Assembly (NCBI GenBank): GCA_947648385.1
Contig: CANSNO010000007.1
Location: 1-46,454, forward strand
DNA: 46,454 nucleotides
Source: an uncultured Clostridia bacterium
Lineage (GTDB): Bacteria; Bacillota; Clostridia; Oscillospirales; Butyricicoccaceae
Reading direction: 5' to 3'
Shown: in pieces, positions 1 to 5,261 of the stretch
How the letters are laid out: every line of letters begins with the position of its first letter
How positions within the stretch are numbered: position 1 is the stretch's first letter
Notes under the pieces: model-generated
Databases searched by the model: none
What the model was told of the DNA's origin: nothing
The model's input: only the letters and a program-made list of their open reading frames with translations
Translations under genes and position numbers: made by a program

Positions 1-148
1 ACGCTATTCTGATGGCAAGGTTGAGATATCTGAAATGCTGGTCGCTCATTATCCTGAAGGTGGTGGAAAAAAAGAAAAGCACCTGCAAAACCAGCAGCAT
101 GGCTATTATCATCGTCTGGCCGAAAACCACCTTGATGAACTTCTTCAT
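1..148 (-). CDS. Cardiolipin synthase-like protein, N-terminal fragment cut by the window edge
   Basis: Only the first 49 codons are inside the window. They read MKKFIKVVFGQTMIIAMLLV and continue with a hydrophobic membrane helix. This resembles the N-terminal membrane anchor of clostridial phospholipase-D-type cardiolipin synthases (Cls), which join two phosphatidylglycerols at the membrane. The catalytic HKD motifs would lie outside the window, so the assignment is by resemblance of the leader helix only. The ATG at 148 is chosen because an AGGAG site lies 10 bases upstream; the other ATG at 156 runs into a stop within three codons. The gene lies just downstream of the structured RNA at 182-405 and its terminator, so it probably has its own promoter or is fed by read-through. 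Confidence 0.5.
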   Translation of the reverse strand, partial: MKKFIKVVFGQTMIIAMLLVLQVLFFFSTTFRIMSDQHFRYLNLAIRIA

Positions 149-181
149 ACCGTCATATCTCCTCTCCGTCTCTATATCAAA

Positions 182-405
182 CGACCCCGAAAGATTTTCT
201 TTCGGGGTCGTGCCACCCTTGCAAAGCAGGAATGCGGACTTTAAGTTAACCCGCTTTTATAGCAGGTGGGTCAGCTATCCGTCCTTTAAACGGCTCCCAA
301 CTTCCTGAAACGGGAGGTCTGCCATCGGGGACGGAACACGCAATCCCATTAAACACTTTGCGGTTAAATAAAGTGCTCCGCATCCCGGCTTCGCAAGGGT
401 GAAAA
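182..405 (-). ncRNA. ssrS: Long hairpin RNA resembling 6S RNA (ssrS), with its terminator
   Basis: Read on the minus strand, bases 401-378 pair with 213-236: 21 Watson-Crick pairs, two G-U wobbles and one mismatch out of 24. The pairing continues inward through ACTTTA/TTTAACC tracts to an open central region, then a terminal stem (TCCGTCC with GGACGGA) that contains a CTCCC/GGGAG hairpin. Long closing stem, central bubble and terminal stem, about 190 nt in all, is the architecture of 6S RNA, which binds the housekeeping RNA polymerase holoenzyme. A 13-bp hairpin at 182-210 then ends the transcript, followed by only a short T run. The two wobbles would be A-C mismatches on the plus strand, which fixes the strand. 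A TAATAT at 422-427 is a possible -10. The 6S identity is inferred from shape, not from sequence match. Confidence 0.55.
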
Positions 406-445
406 AGGCTCTCTGCCCTGAATATTATCGGCGACGGCCGGCGGT

Positions 446-730
446 TTATTCCCCGTCAGGCTCAAAAGTGTCCTCAAGACGCTCGTTGAATATCTGATAC
501 ATCTCGTCATACTCATCCTCGTCGTCGAGGGTGGTCAGCAGCTCTTCCTCTCCGTCCTGCTCAAGCTTCATGATGATAAGCTCATAGCTCTCGTCAAGGT
601 TCATCTCCACGGGGATAAAGGCATAGTATATCTCGTTTTTATACTCCAGCGTGTCCAGCAGCTCGACCTCAAGGTCGTTGCCGTCCTCGTCCTGAAGGGT
701 CATAATGTCTCTCTCGTAAAAATCGTCCAT
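446..730 (-). CDS. DUF1292 family protein
   Basis: A 94-residue, strongly acidic protein. The opening DIMTLQDEDGNDLEVELLDT and the YYAFIPVE segment are typical of the DUF1292 (UPF0473, YrzB-like) family of Firmicutes, whose function is unknown and whose members are usually 85-110 residues. The ATG at 730 has an AAGGAG site seven bases upstream. It is monocistronic as far as the sequence shows, with a good promoter at 775-803, and it faces away from the infC operon. In many Firmicutes this gene sits beside the Holliday-junction resolvase-like gene ruvX, which is not seen here. Confidence 0.85.
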   Translation of the reverse strand: MDDFYERDIMTLQDEDGNDLEVELLDTLEYKNEIYYAFIPVEMNLDESYELIIMKLEQDGEEELLTTLDDEDEYDEMYQIFNERLEDTFEPDGE

Positions 731-774
731 TTAAAAGCTCCTTAAAAAAATTGACCTCGTTCTTTGTTAATAGT

Positions 775-803
775 ATTATACCAAATAGAGATGTAAATGC
801 CAA
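775..803 (-). promoter_or_regulatory. Promoter of the DUF1292 gene
   Basis: On the minus strand TTGGCA (803-798) and TATAAT (780-775) are separated by exactly 17 bases, about 45 bases before the start codon. This is a standard housekeeping sigma-factor promoter. Confidence 0.7.
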
Positions 804-836
804 CGGTTTTTAGAGCTTTTAAAAAATATTTATTTC

Positions 837-865
837 TTGACATAATTCATAAAGGATGATATAAT
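837..865 (+). promoter_or_regulatory. Promoter of the infC-rpmI-rplT operon
   Basis: A perfect consensus: TTGACA at 837-842, 17 bases, TATAAT at 860-865. The predicted transcript starts near 872, giving a leader of about 150 bases before infC. Confidence 0.9.
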
Positions 866-871
866 ACATCA

Positions 872-1019
872 GGAAAAGAAAGCAGGATATGCCATCCTCA
901 CCTCAATTTTTAAAGAAGAGGTCAACAGTTTCGCGCGAGACAATGTCTCGGGTTTTCGCGTGCTTGTTCGGACGGCAGATATCTGCCGTCCTTTTTATAT
1001 TTTTGGGAGGTGTTTCAGC
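872..1019 (+). promoter_or_regulatory. infC leader RNA with attenuator (L20-leader type)
   Basis: This untranslated leader contains a CGAGA/TCTCG hairpin near 920-935, a possible longer pairing between the CGCG tracts on either side of it, and then a strong intrinsic terminator at 970-1004 just before the infC ribosome site. In Firmicutes the infC-rpmI-rplT leader is bound by ribosomal protein L20, which promotes premature termination when in excess. That mechanism is inferred here from position and from the presence of a terminator inside the leader; the L20-binding fold itself was not modelled. Confidence 0.7.
970..1004 (+). terminator. Leader attenuator terminator upstream of infC
   Basis: A perfect 22-base palindrome at 970-991 (GGACGGCAGAT and its complement) is followed directly by TTTTTATATTTTT. 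It lies after the promoter and before the gene, so it must act as an attenuator rather than an end-of-operon terminator. Confidence 0.85.
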
Positions 1020-1541
1020 ATTAGCACACAAGAGCATCAGATCAACGAAGAAATCACCGATAAGGAAGTTCGCCTGATAGACGCCGACGGCGCCCAGTTG
1101 GGCATCGTCACATCGGCGCGCGCCATGGAGGTGGCCGTGGAGAGAGGCATGGATCTTGTAAAGATCGCCCCCAAGGCCGAGCCCCCCGTCTGCCGCGTGA
1201 TGGACTATGGCAAGTTCCGTTTCGAGCAGGCCAAGAAAGAAAAAGAGGCCAGAAAAAATCAAAAGGTTGTGGAAATCAAGGAATTGCGCCTTTCGGCCAA
1301 GATTGACACCCACGACTTTGATACCAAGGTCAAGGCGGCCCAGAAGTTCCTGAGCGGCGGCGACAAGGTCAAGGCTTCCATCCGCTTCAGAGGCAGAGAG
1401 ATGGCCCACACCAACATCGGTCTCGATGTGCTCACCCGTTTCGGTGAAGCCTGCGCCGAGTTCGGCTCAGTCGAAAAGGCCCCCAAGCTTGAGGGACGCC
1501 AGATGCTGATGTTTTTGGCCCCTGAAAAAAAGAAGAAATAA
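1020..1541 (+). CDS. infC: Translation initiation factor IF-3, with a non-standard ATT start
   Basis: IF-3 binds the 30S subunit, checks start codon-anticodon pairing and prevents early 50S joining. The 173-residue product starts STQEHQINEEITDKEVRLID after the initiator and shows the IF3 N domain, the lysine-rich linker (QAKKEKEARKNQKVVEIKEL) and the C domain ending in MLMFLAPEKKKK. The start is ATT at 1020: GGGAGGTG stands seven bases upstream and the family alignment begins here. An in-frame ATG at 960 lies within the leader hairpins and would add 20 unrelated residues. ATT starts are known in infC because IF-3 discriminates against them and so represses its own synthesis. First gene of the operon with rpmI (25-base gap) and rplT. 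Confidence 0.95.
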   Translation: MSTQEHQINEEITDKEVRLIDADGAQLGIVTSARAMEVAVERGMDLVKIAPKAEPPVCRVMDYGKFRFEQAKKEKEARKNQKVVEIKELRLSAKIDTHDFDTKVKAAQKFLSGGDKVKASIRFRGREMAHTNIGLDVLTRFGEACAEFGSVEKAPKLEGRQMLMFLAPEKKKK

Positions 1542-1566
1542 GCCCCCAACAGAGAGGAGAAGAATC

Positions 1567-1767
1567 ATGCCCAAAATAAAGACACACAGCGGCGCCAAGA
1601 AGCGTTTCAGCGTCACAAAGACCGGTAAGATCAAGCGCGCCAGCGCCAAGAGGCGTCACGACATCAAGGGCTGCAAGTCCAAGCAGAAGATGCGCCAGCT
1701 CCGCAAGGCTCTTTACGCCGACGCGACTGTCGTACCTCAGATCAAGCGTTTGATCCCCTATAAATAA
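1567..1767 (+). CDS. rpmI: 50S ribosomal protein L35
   Basis: 66 residues, the normal length for bL35. The start PKIKTHSGAKKRFSVTKTGK and the later KRRHDIKG motif are diagnostic. The protein is very basic and binds 23S rRNA on the large subunit. It lies between infC and rplT, the conserved order in bacteria, with a GAGGAG ribosome site before the ATG. Expression is expected to follow the leader attenuator at 970-1004. Confidence 0.97.
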   Translation: MPKIKTHSGAKKRFSVTKTGKIKRASAKRRHDIKGCKSKQKMRQLRKALYADATVVPQIKRLIPYK

Positions 1768-1795
1768 ACCCCGATAACGAAAGGATAGGTCACAA

Positions 1796-2149
1796 ATGGC
1801 AAGAATTAAAGGCGCAATGATGACGCGCAAAAGAAGGAAAAAGATAATAAAGCTGGCCAAGGGTTATTGGGGCACCAAGAAGAACCATTACAAGATGGCC
1901 AACCAGCAGGTCATGAAGTCGGGCAACTATGCCTATGTGGGCAGAAAGCTCAAAAAGCGCGACTTCCGCAAGCTGTGGATCACAAGAATCTCGGCCGCCT
2001 GCAAGCAGAACGACATCAACTATTCCCGTTTCATGAACGGACTGAAGAAGGCCGGCATCGACCTCAACCGCAAGATGCTGTCCGAGATAGCCATTGCCGA
2101 CAAGGAGGGCTTCAGTGCTCTCGTCGCCAAGGCCAAGGCCGCTCTGTAA
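1796..2149 (+). CDS. rplT: 50S ribosomal protein L20
   Basis: 117 residues, normal for bL20. Hallmarks are the basic helical N-terminus ([20 protein letters not shown]), the KGYWG motif and the [11 protein letters not shown] segment. L20 is needed for 50S assembly and in Firmicutes also represses its own operon through the leader RNA. The ATG follows an AAAGGAT site. It is the last gene of the operon; a strong terminator follows nine bases later. Confidence 0.97.
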   Translation: MARIKGAMMTRKRRKKIIKLAKGYWGTKKNHYKMANQQVMKSGNYAYVGRKLKKRDFRKLWITRISAACKQNDINYSRFMNGLKKAGIDLNRKMLSEIAIADKEGFSALVAKAKAAL

Positions 2150-2157
2150 AAAAGTTT

Positions 2158-2190
2158 AAAGCGCCGCTTTTTGTCGGCGCTTTAATTTTT
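2158..2190 (+). terminator. Terminator of the infC-rpmI-rplT operon
   Basis: AAAGCGCCG (2158-2166) pairs with CGGCGCTTT (2175-2183) across an 8-base loop, followed by a T run ending at 2190. Confidence 0.9.
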
Positions 2191-2208
2191 ATATTTAAGG
2201 AGATATAA

Positions 2209-2427
2209 ATGGACAATCCCAAAAAAGTAATAAAAATAATGACGGTGACGACAGTCATCACGGCCATACTGGCCACCTTCGCCGCCGTTACCATGATAGC
2301 CAACGCCTCGTGGATAAATATACTGGCGACGGCCTGCACAGTTGTCTCGGCCTTTATCACCATGGTCCAGCTTCTGCTTGTCAAGCAGGCATATATAGGC
2401 TATAAAGACCCCGAGGAGGACGAATAA
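2209..2427 (+). CDS. Small two-helix membrane protein, unrecognised
   Basis: 72 residues. Two hydrophobic helices (about residues 10-30 and 35-58) are joined by a short turn, with a basic N-terminus (MDNPKKVIK) and an acidic C-terminal tail (DPEEDE). No family was recognised. An ideal AAGGAGATATAA stands before the ATG, so translation is likely. It begins 18 bases after the L20 terminator and its stop is three bases before the next ATG, so the two form a coupled pair, possibly reached by read-through from the ribosomal operon. Confidence 0.7.
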   Translation: MDNPKKVIKIMTVTTVITAILATFAAVTMIANASWINILATACTVVSAFITMVQLLLVKQAYIGYKDPEEDE

Positions 2428-2430
2428 GCC

Positions 2431-2793
2431 ATGCGCCGCCGCGTGAGATACACCCCCTCAAAGCCATCTATGATACTCTCCCTTGTGGTGGGGGTGTTGT
2501 TTATCATAATAGGGCTTTTTGTGGCAATACCCAATTTCGGCCTCTTCGGCATTGTCTGGACGCTGATAGCCGTGGGCATTACGGTTGCCAACGCCCTGCC
2601 CCTTTTCAGCGACAAGGCCGAATACCGCTCGGGCATGATTATAGAAGAGGACGACGCCTCCCCCGCCCCTGTGAATTACAGCGGCCGCACGAGGGAGGAG
2701 CGTCTGGCCGAGCTGTCCGACCTCTATGAAAAGCGCCTCATAACCCGTGAGGACTATGACCGCAGGCGCGAGGAAATACTGAAAGAAATATAA
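2431..2793 (+). CDS. Two-helix membrane protein with a C-terminal SHOCT-like domain
   Basis: 120 residues. Two membrane helices lie at about residues 14-33 and 36-55. A disordered acidic stretch (EEDDASPAP) follows, then the C-terminal segment RLAELSDLYEKRLITREDYD with a lysine/glutamate tail, which fits the SHOCT (short C-terminal domain) pattern of a small helical hairpin thought to mediate oligomerisation. The ribosome site GAGGAGG lies inside the end of the upstream gene, implying translational coupling. The function is unknown; SHOCT is found in many unrelated bacterial and phage membrane proteins. Confidence 0.75.
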   Translation: MRRRVRYTPSKPSMILSLVVGVLFIIIGLFVAIPNFGLFGIVWTLIAVGITVANALPLFSDKAEYRSGMIIEEDDASPAPVNYSGRTREERLAELSDLYEKRLITREDYDRRREEILKEI

Positions 2794-2806
2794 AGCTGGT
2801 CTCAAG

Positions 2807-2904
2807 CCTCCCTTGTGTAAAGGGAGGCGGCACGGCGAAAGCCGTGACGGAAGGATTGTCAATCCCCCAGTCAGCTACACTGACAGCCCCCTTTGCACAA
2901 GGGG
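2807..2904. repeat. Interspersed palindromic repeat, family 1, copy 1
   Basis: Starts with the hairpin CCTCCCTTGTGTAAAGGGAG, then a GGCACGGCGAAAGCCGTGAC-type hairpin, GGAAGGATTGTC, a CAGTCAGC/GCTGAC-like arm and a closing CCCCCTTTGCACAAGGGG hairpin. The two ends are inverted versions of each other. The same layout occurs at 5145-5194 (half copy), 9784-9888 and 23987-24085. It contains no coding capacity and stands directly beside a terminator. Confidence 0.85.
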
Positions 2905-2910
2905 ACCAGG

Positions 2911-2937
2911 AAAAAAGCCGCCCTATGGGCGGCTTTT
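2911..2937. terminator. Bidirectional terminator between convergent genes
   Basis: AAAAAAGCCGCCC, loop TAT, GGGCGGCTTTTT. It can end the plus-strand pair at 2209-2793 and the minus-strand gene that stops at 2939. Confidence 0.9.
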
Positions 2938-2938
2938 T

Positions 2939-3313
2939 CTATTCTTTCGGCTTTTTTATTATATCTATCAGCTTCCATATCGCCACATGGACAATAACGG
3001 CCAGCGCCATGATTATAATGACCATGCCGACAGGGGTCAGCAGCATTTGCGCCGCCCCCGGCTCGGCGTTGAGGCCCCTCGATATGGCTATCGAGGCCAT
3101 CGTCGTCATAAAGAGGCCGCCCACAGCCAACAGGCGGTGGTGGGTCAGCCCCGTAACGACGGCCAAAGCAGTCATGGCAATGGCCGCCGTGGCATATCCC
3201 CTCATGCCGCCAGAGTTCATATGGCCCAGCACGGCCAGAAAACCATATGGAATTATGTAAAGGGGGCCGATTACGGCCCTTTCTATCCACGCGCGAATCT
3301 CTTTTTTGTTCAT
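2939..3313 (-). CDS. Four-helix membrane protein, unrecognised
   Basis: 124 residues with about four hydrophobic segments (around 14-30, 41-57, 61-78 and 89-115) and a basic C-terminal tail (DIIKKPKE). No family recognised and no catalytic motif visible. The ATG at 3313 has GGAGG seven bases upstream, and a TATAAT element lies 24 bases before it. It stops two bases from the terminator at 2911-2937. It lies in the same direction as the two unrecognised genes upstream (3380-4743), but the promoter suggests it is transcribed separately. Confidence 0.65.
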   Translation of the reverse strand: MNKKEIRAWIERAVIGPLYIIPYGFLAVLGHMNSGGMRGYATAAIAMTALAVVTGLTHHRLLAVGGLFMTTMASIAISRGLNAEPGAAQMLLTPVGMVIIIMALAVIVHVAIWKLIDIIKKPKE

Positions 3314-3336
3314 CTCTCGCCCTCCCGTATGGTTAT

Positions 3337-3365
3337 ATTATACGGCAGGGGCGGAAAAAAGTCCA
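3337..3365 (-). promoter_or_regulatory. Probable promoter of the gene at 2939-3313
   Basis: On the minus strand a perfect TATAAT (3342-3337) lies 17 bases after TGGACT (3365-3360), a weak -35 matching TTGACA at four of six positions. Confidence 0.5.
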
Positions 3366-3379
3366 GAGCGAGTAAATTG

Positions 3380-3820
3380 TCAGGATTGTTCCTGTTCGCC
3401 GTCATGAGGCGACAAAAATATTCTCTTGTATTTCCCGTATGACAAAGCAAATATGTATGCCATAAAGGCCGCCTCGCCAAGCACCTTTAAGCCTATACTT
3501 ACCTCTTCTCCGATTGTATATAATGAGAATATTACCACCGCAACGCCGACCATTCCCAAAATTATTCCCCTAACCGTATCGGTCGTAGAACGGGAATTTG
3601 GGTTATACCCGGGGTCCTTTTGATACTTACCCTCTTTTTTCAGCCACCTTGTGACAAATATTCCGGCTATTATATCAACAATCATAAGCGCGAGAGCCGC
3701 ACAGTCGCAAAGAAGCCTGACATTGCGGTTATGCGGGAAAAACGAATACGGCGCCCATGTCAACATCAGAGCAGTATAGAAAACTGCTCGGTCTGTAATA
3801 AACCATTTTTTATGGGTCAT
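3380..3820 (-). CDS. Membrane protein, unrecognised
   Basis: 146 residues, about four membrane helices (around 12-27, 36-56, 84-101 and 106-125) with a hydrophilic loop containing KEGKYQKDPGYNPNSRSTTD. No known family was recognised. The ATG at 3820 follows GAGGT, and the gene begins 14 bases after the stop of the lipoprotein gene, so the two are probably co-transcribed from the promoter at 4772-4800. The C-terminal tail is polar (SPHDGEQEQS). Confidence 0.65.
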   Translation of the reverse strand: MTHKKWFITDRAVFYTALMLTWAPYSFFPHNRNVRLLCDCAALALMIVDIIAGIFVTRWLKKEGKYQKDPGYNPNSRSTTDTVRGIILGMVGVAVVIFSLYTIGEEVSIGLKVLGEAAFMAYIFALSYGKYKRIFLSPHDGEQEQS

Positions 3821-3834
3821 GGTAATACCTCAAC

Positions 3835-4743
3835 TTAAAACTCAAACTTTTCATATTCTCCAAAACAAATTACCGTTTTCTCCGAGCCGTAGGTCTTGAT
3901 ATATTCGGCGGCTTTTTCGTCGGCAATTATAGTGTTGTAAAGCTCGTCAGCCCATCCTTTAAGACACTCCTCATCCTCTGGATCTTCGAGATAAATATTG
4001 ATATAAACAATGCCGTCCTCGGCCCCTATCTGTTTCAGACAGGCGGCAGGGTAGTTGGCCAGACGGGGATAATCGGGGCCGTAATACTCCTCGTCGAGCT
4101 TTTTGGCAAAGTCATAGGCGATGGTCTGGGCCTGATATTCACCTGGAAGCTGCCAATCGACCCTTCCGCTTATCTTGTCGTAATTTGTGCCGAAATACTC
4201 GGGGACATATATCCTGTCCCTGCCGTTATACGGGCTGTCGCCGCCGACGGCGTAAAACTCCAGCTCTATCGCCGCCAGCCTGTAAAAAGAAACCGTGTCT
4301 TTCATCATGGCCTCGTCACAGGCGCTCATGATATCGTCCAGCCTATCGCCCGTCAGCTTTTTAATCTCATCATTATCCAAATATATATCGGCCGACAGCA
4401 CATACTGACGCAGGAATTTCTGGTTTTGGCTCAAATTGACGTTCATCGTCCGGCGGTAGCCCAGCTCATAGCCCTGAATTGTAATATTGGGGTACTCCCC
4501 TATCCACTTGGCAAAAGCGTCGCTTATCTCCTGCTGCGCCTCGTCTCGGGAGACAAGATAGACCACTTGGGCCATATATGACGCTATATTCTCTTCGCTT
4601 ACGTCTCCTGAGCAATACTCGATTATTTCCTCTCTGGTGGGGATGGTCTCGAGGTTCGGGGCGCCGTCTTTTTGGCCGTCCCCACAGGCGGTCAGAGCAA
4701 ACATCATCACAAGCGCAAGCATAAATGACAAAAACCTTTTCAT
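3835..4743 (-). CDS. Secreted lipoprotein, unknown function
   Basis: 302 residues. A type II signal peptide (MKRFLSFMLALVMMFALTAC) places a lipobox cysteine at residue 20, so the mature protein should be lipid-anchored to the outer face of the membrane. The rest is acidic and soluble with no recognised domain; it includes a CSGDVSEENI segment and many tyrosines. The ATG at 4743 has GAGGAGGG close upstream and a good promoter precedes it. It leads a short operon with the membrane protein at 3380-3820, which suggests a shared surface function, but none can be assigned. Confidence 0.75.
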   Translation of the reverse strand: MKRFLSFMLALVMMFALTACGDGQKDGAPNLETIPTREEIIEYCSGDVSEENIASYMAQVVYLVSRDEAQQEISDAFAKWIGEYPNITIQGYELGYRRTMNVNLSQNQKFLRQYVLSADIYLDNDEIKKLTGDRLDDIMSACDEAMMKDTVSFYRLAAIELEFYAVGGDSPYNGRDRIYVPEYFGTNYDKISGRVDWQLPGEYQAQTIAYDFAKKLDEEYYGPDYPRLANYPAACLKQIGAEDGIVYINIYLEDPEDEECLKGWADELYNTIIADEKAAEYIKTYGSEKTVICFGEYEKFEF

Positions 4744-4771
4744 AGCGTCCCTCCTCTTTCTTTATACTTTA

Positions 4772-4800
4772 ATTGTATACAATCTAAATCTCTTTTTCAA
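4772..4800 (-). promoter_or_regulatory. Promoter of the lipoprotein gene
   Basis: On the minus strand TTGAAA (4800-4795), 17 bases, TACAAT (4777-4772). The region upstream is very AT-rich. The 518-base gap 4744-5261 holds this promoter, two repeat elements and the nifJ terminator, and no gene that could be supported. Confidence 0.7.
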
Positions 4801-4940
4801 GATAAATAATATCTATAAAAATTGTCAAAGAATTAGTTAAAGTACATAACAGTTAATGGCGGCTTGCCGCCTATTCAATATCTTTTCACCATTGACCGAA
4901 GCGTGACCAAAGAGGGGGGTACAAGGGGGGGAACCATTAC

Positions 4941-5057
4941 AGCGGCGCTACGTGCCGTCCACGCGAAGTCGCGCGTATCGCCGTCGGTAGGCTTTGCCGA
5001 CCAGAGGCTATTTAATTACATGGGGCCCCCACATAAATCAGAAATTTTGTGGGGAAC
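4941..5057 (+). repeat. Interspersed repeat, family 2, copy A
   Basis: A non-coding element beginning AGCGGCGCTACGTGCCGTCC, with CGCGAAGTCGCGCG, the core GTAGGCTTTGCCGACCAGAG, and ending in a TGTGGGGAAC stretch. The element at 44730-44867 (opposite strand) shares the core and the GGGGAAC end, and the right edge of the window (46381-46454) shares the GCGGCGCT and CGCGAAGT parts. Confidence 0.7.
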
Positions 5058-5144
5058 CTTTGCAACTCCGAGCAGGTTCCCCCCTTGAAAAGAGAGCCGA
5101 GCCATCGGCATAATTACAGCTTCCTACGCGGACCCCGTCCGCAC

Positions 5145-5194
5145 GGACAATCCCTCCGGCCCCTTCGGGGCCACCTCCCTTTACACAAGGGAGG
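5145..5194 (-). repeat. Interspersed palindromic repeat, family 1, half copy
   Basis: Reverse-oriented left half of the family: on the minus strand CCTCCCTTGTGTAAAGGGAG, then a GGCCCC/GGGGCC hairpin and GGAGGGATTGTCC. The second half with the CAGTCAGC arm is missing. It lies five bases from the nifJ terminator. Confidence 0.8.
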
Positions 5195-5199
5195 CAAGG

Positions 5200-5231
5200 A
5201 AAAAAGGCTCCGGCTTTCGCCGGAGCCTTTT
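5200..5231 (-). terminator. Terminator of nifJ
   Basis: GGCTCCGGC (5206-5214) and GCCGGAGCC (5219-5227) flanked by A and T runs. It lies 30 bases after the nifJ stop and could work in both directions. Confidence 0.9.
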
Positions 5232-5261
5232 AATATTAAAGCTTAGAGAAACAAGACTGAA

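Noticed and set aside
182..220. T-box-like AGGGTGGCAC just before a terminator hairpin on the minus strand.
   Set aside because: The usual continuation CCGCG is absent, there is no specifier stem, and the AGGGTGG is fully used in the long closing stem with bases near 400. The downstream gene is not an amino-acid gene.
960..1019. ATG start for infC at 960.
   Set aside because: It lies within the leader hairpins ahead of the attenuator, adds 20 residues not seen in IF-3, and lacks a ribosome site; ATT at 1020 fits on all counts.
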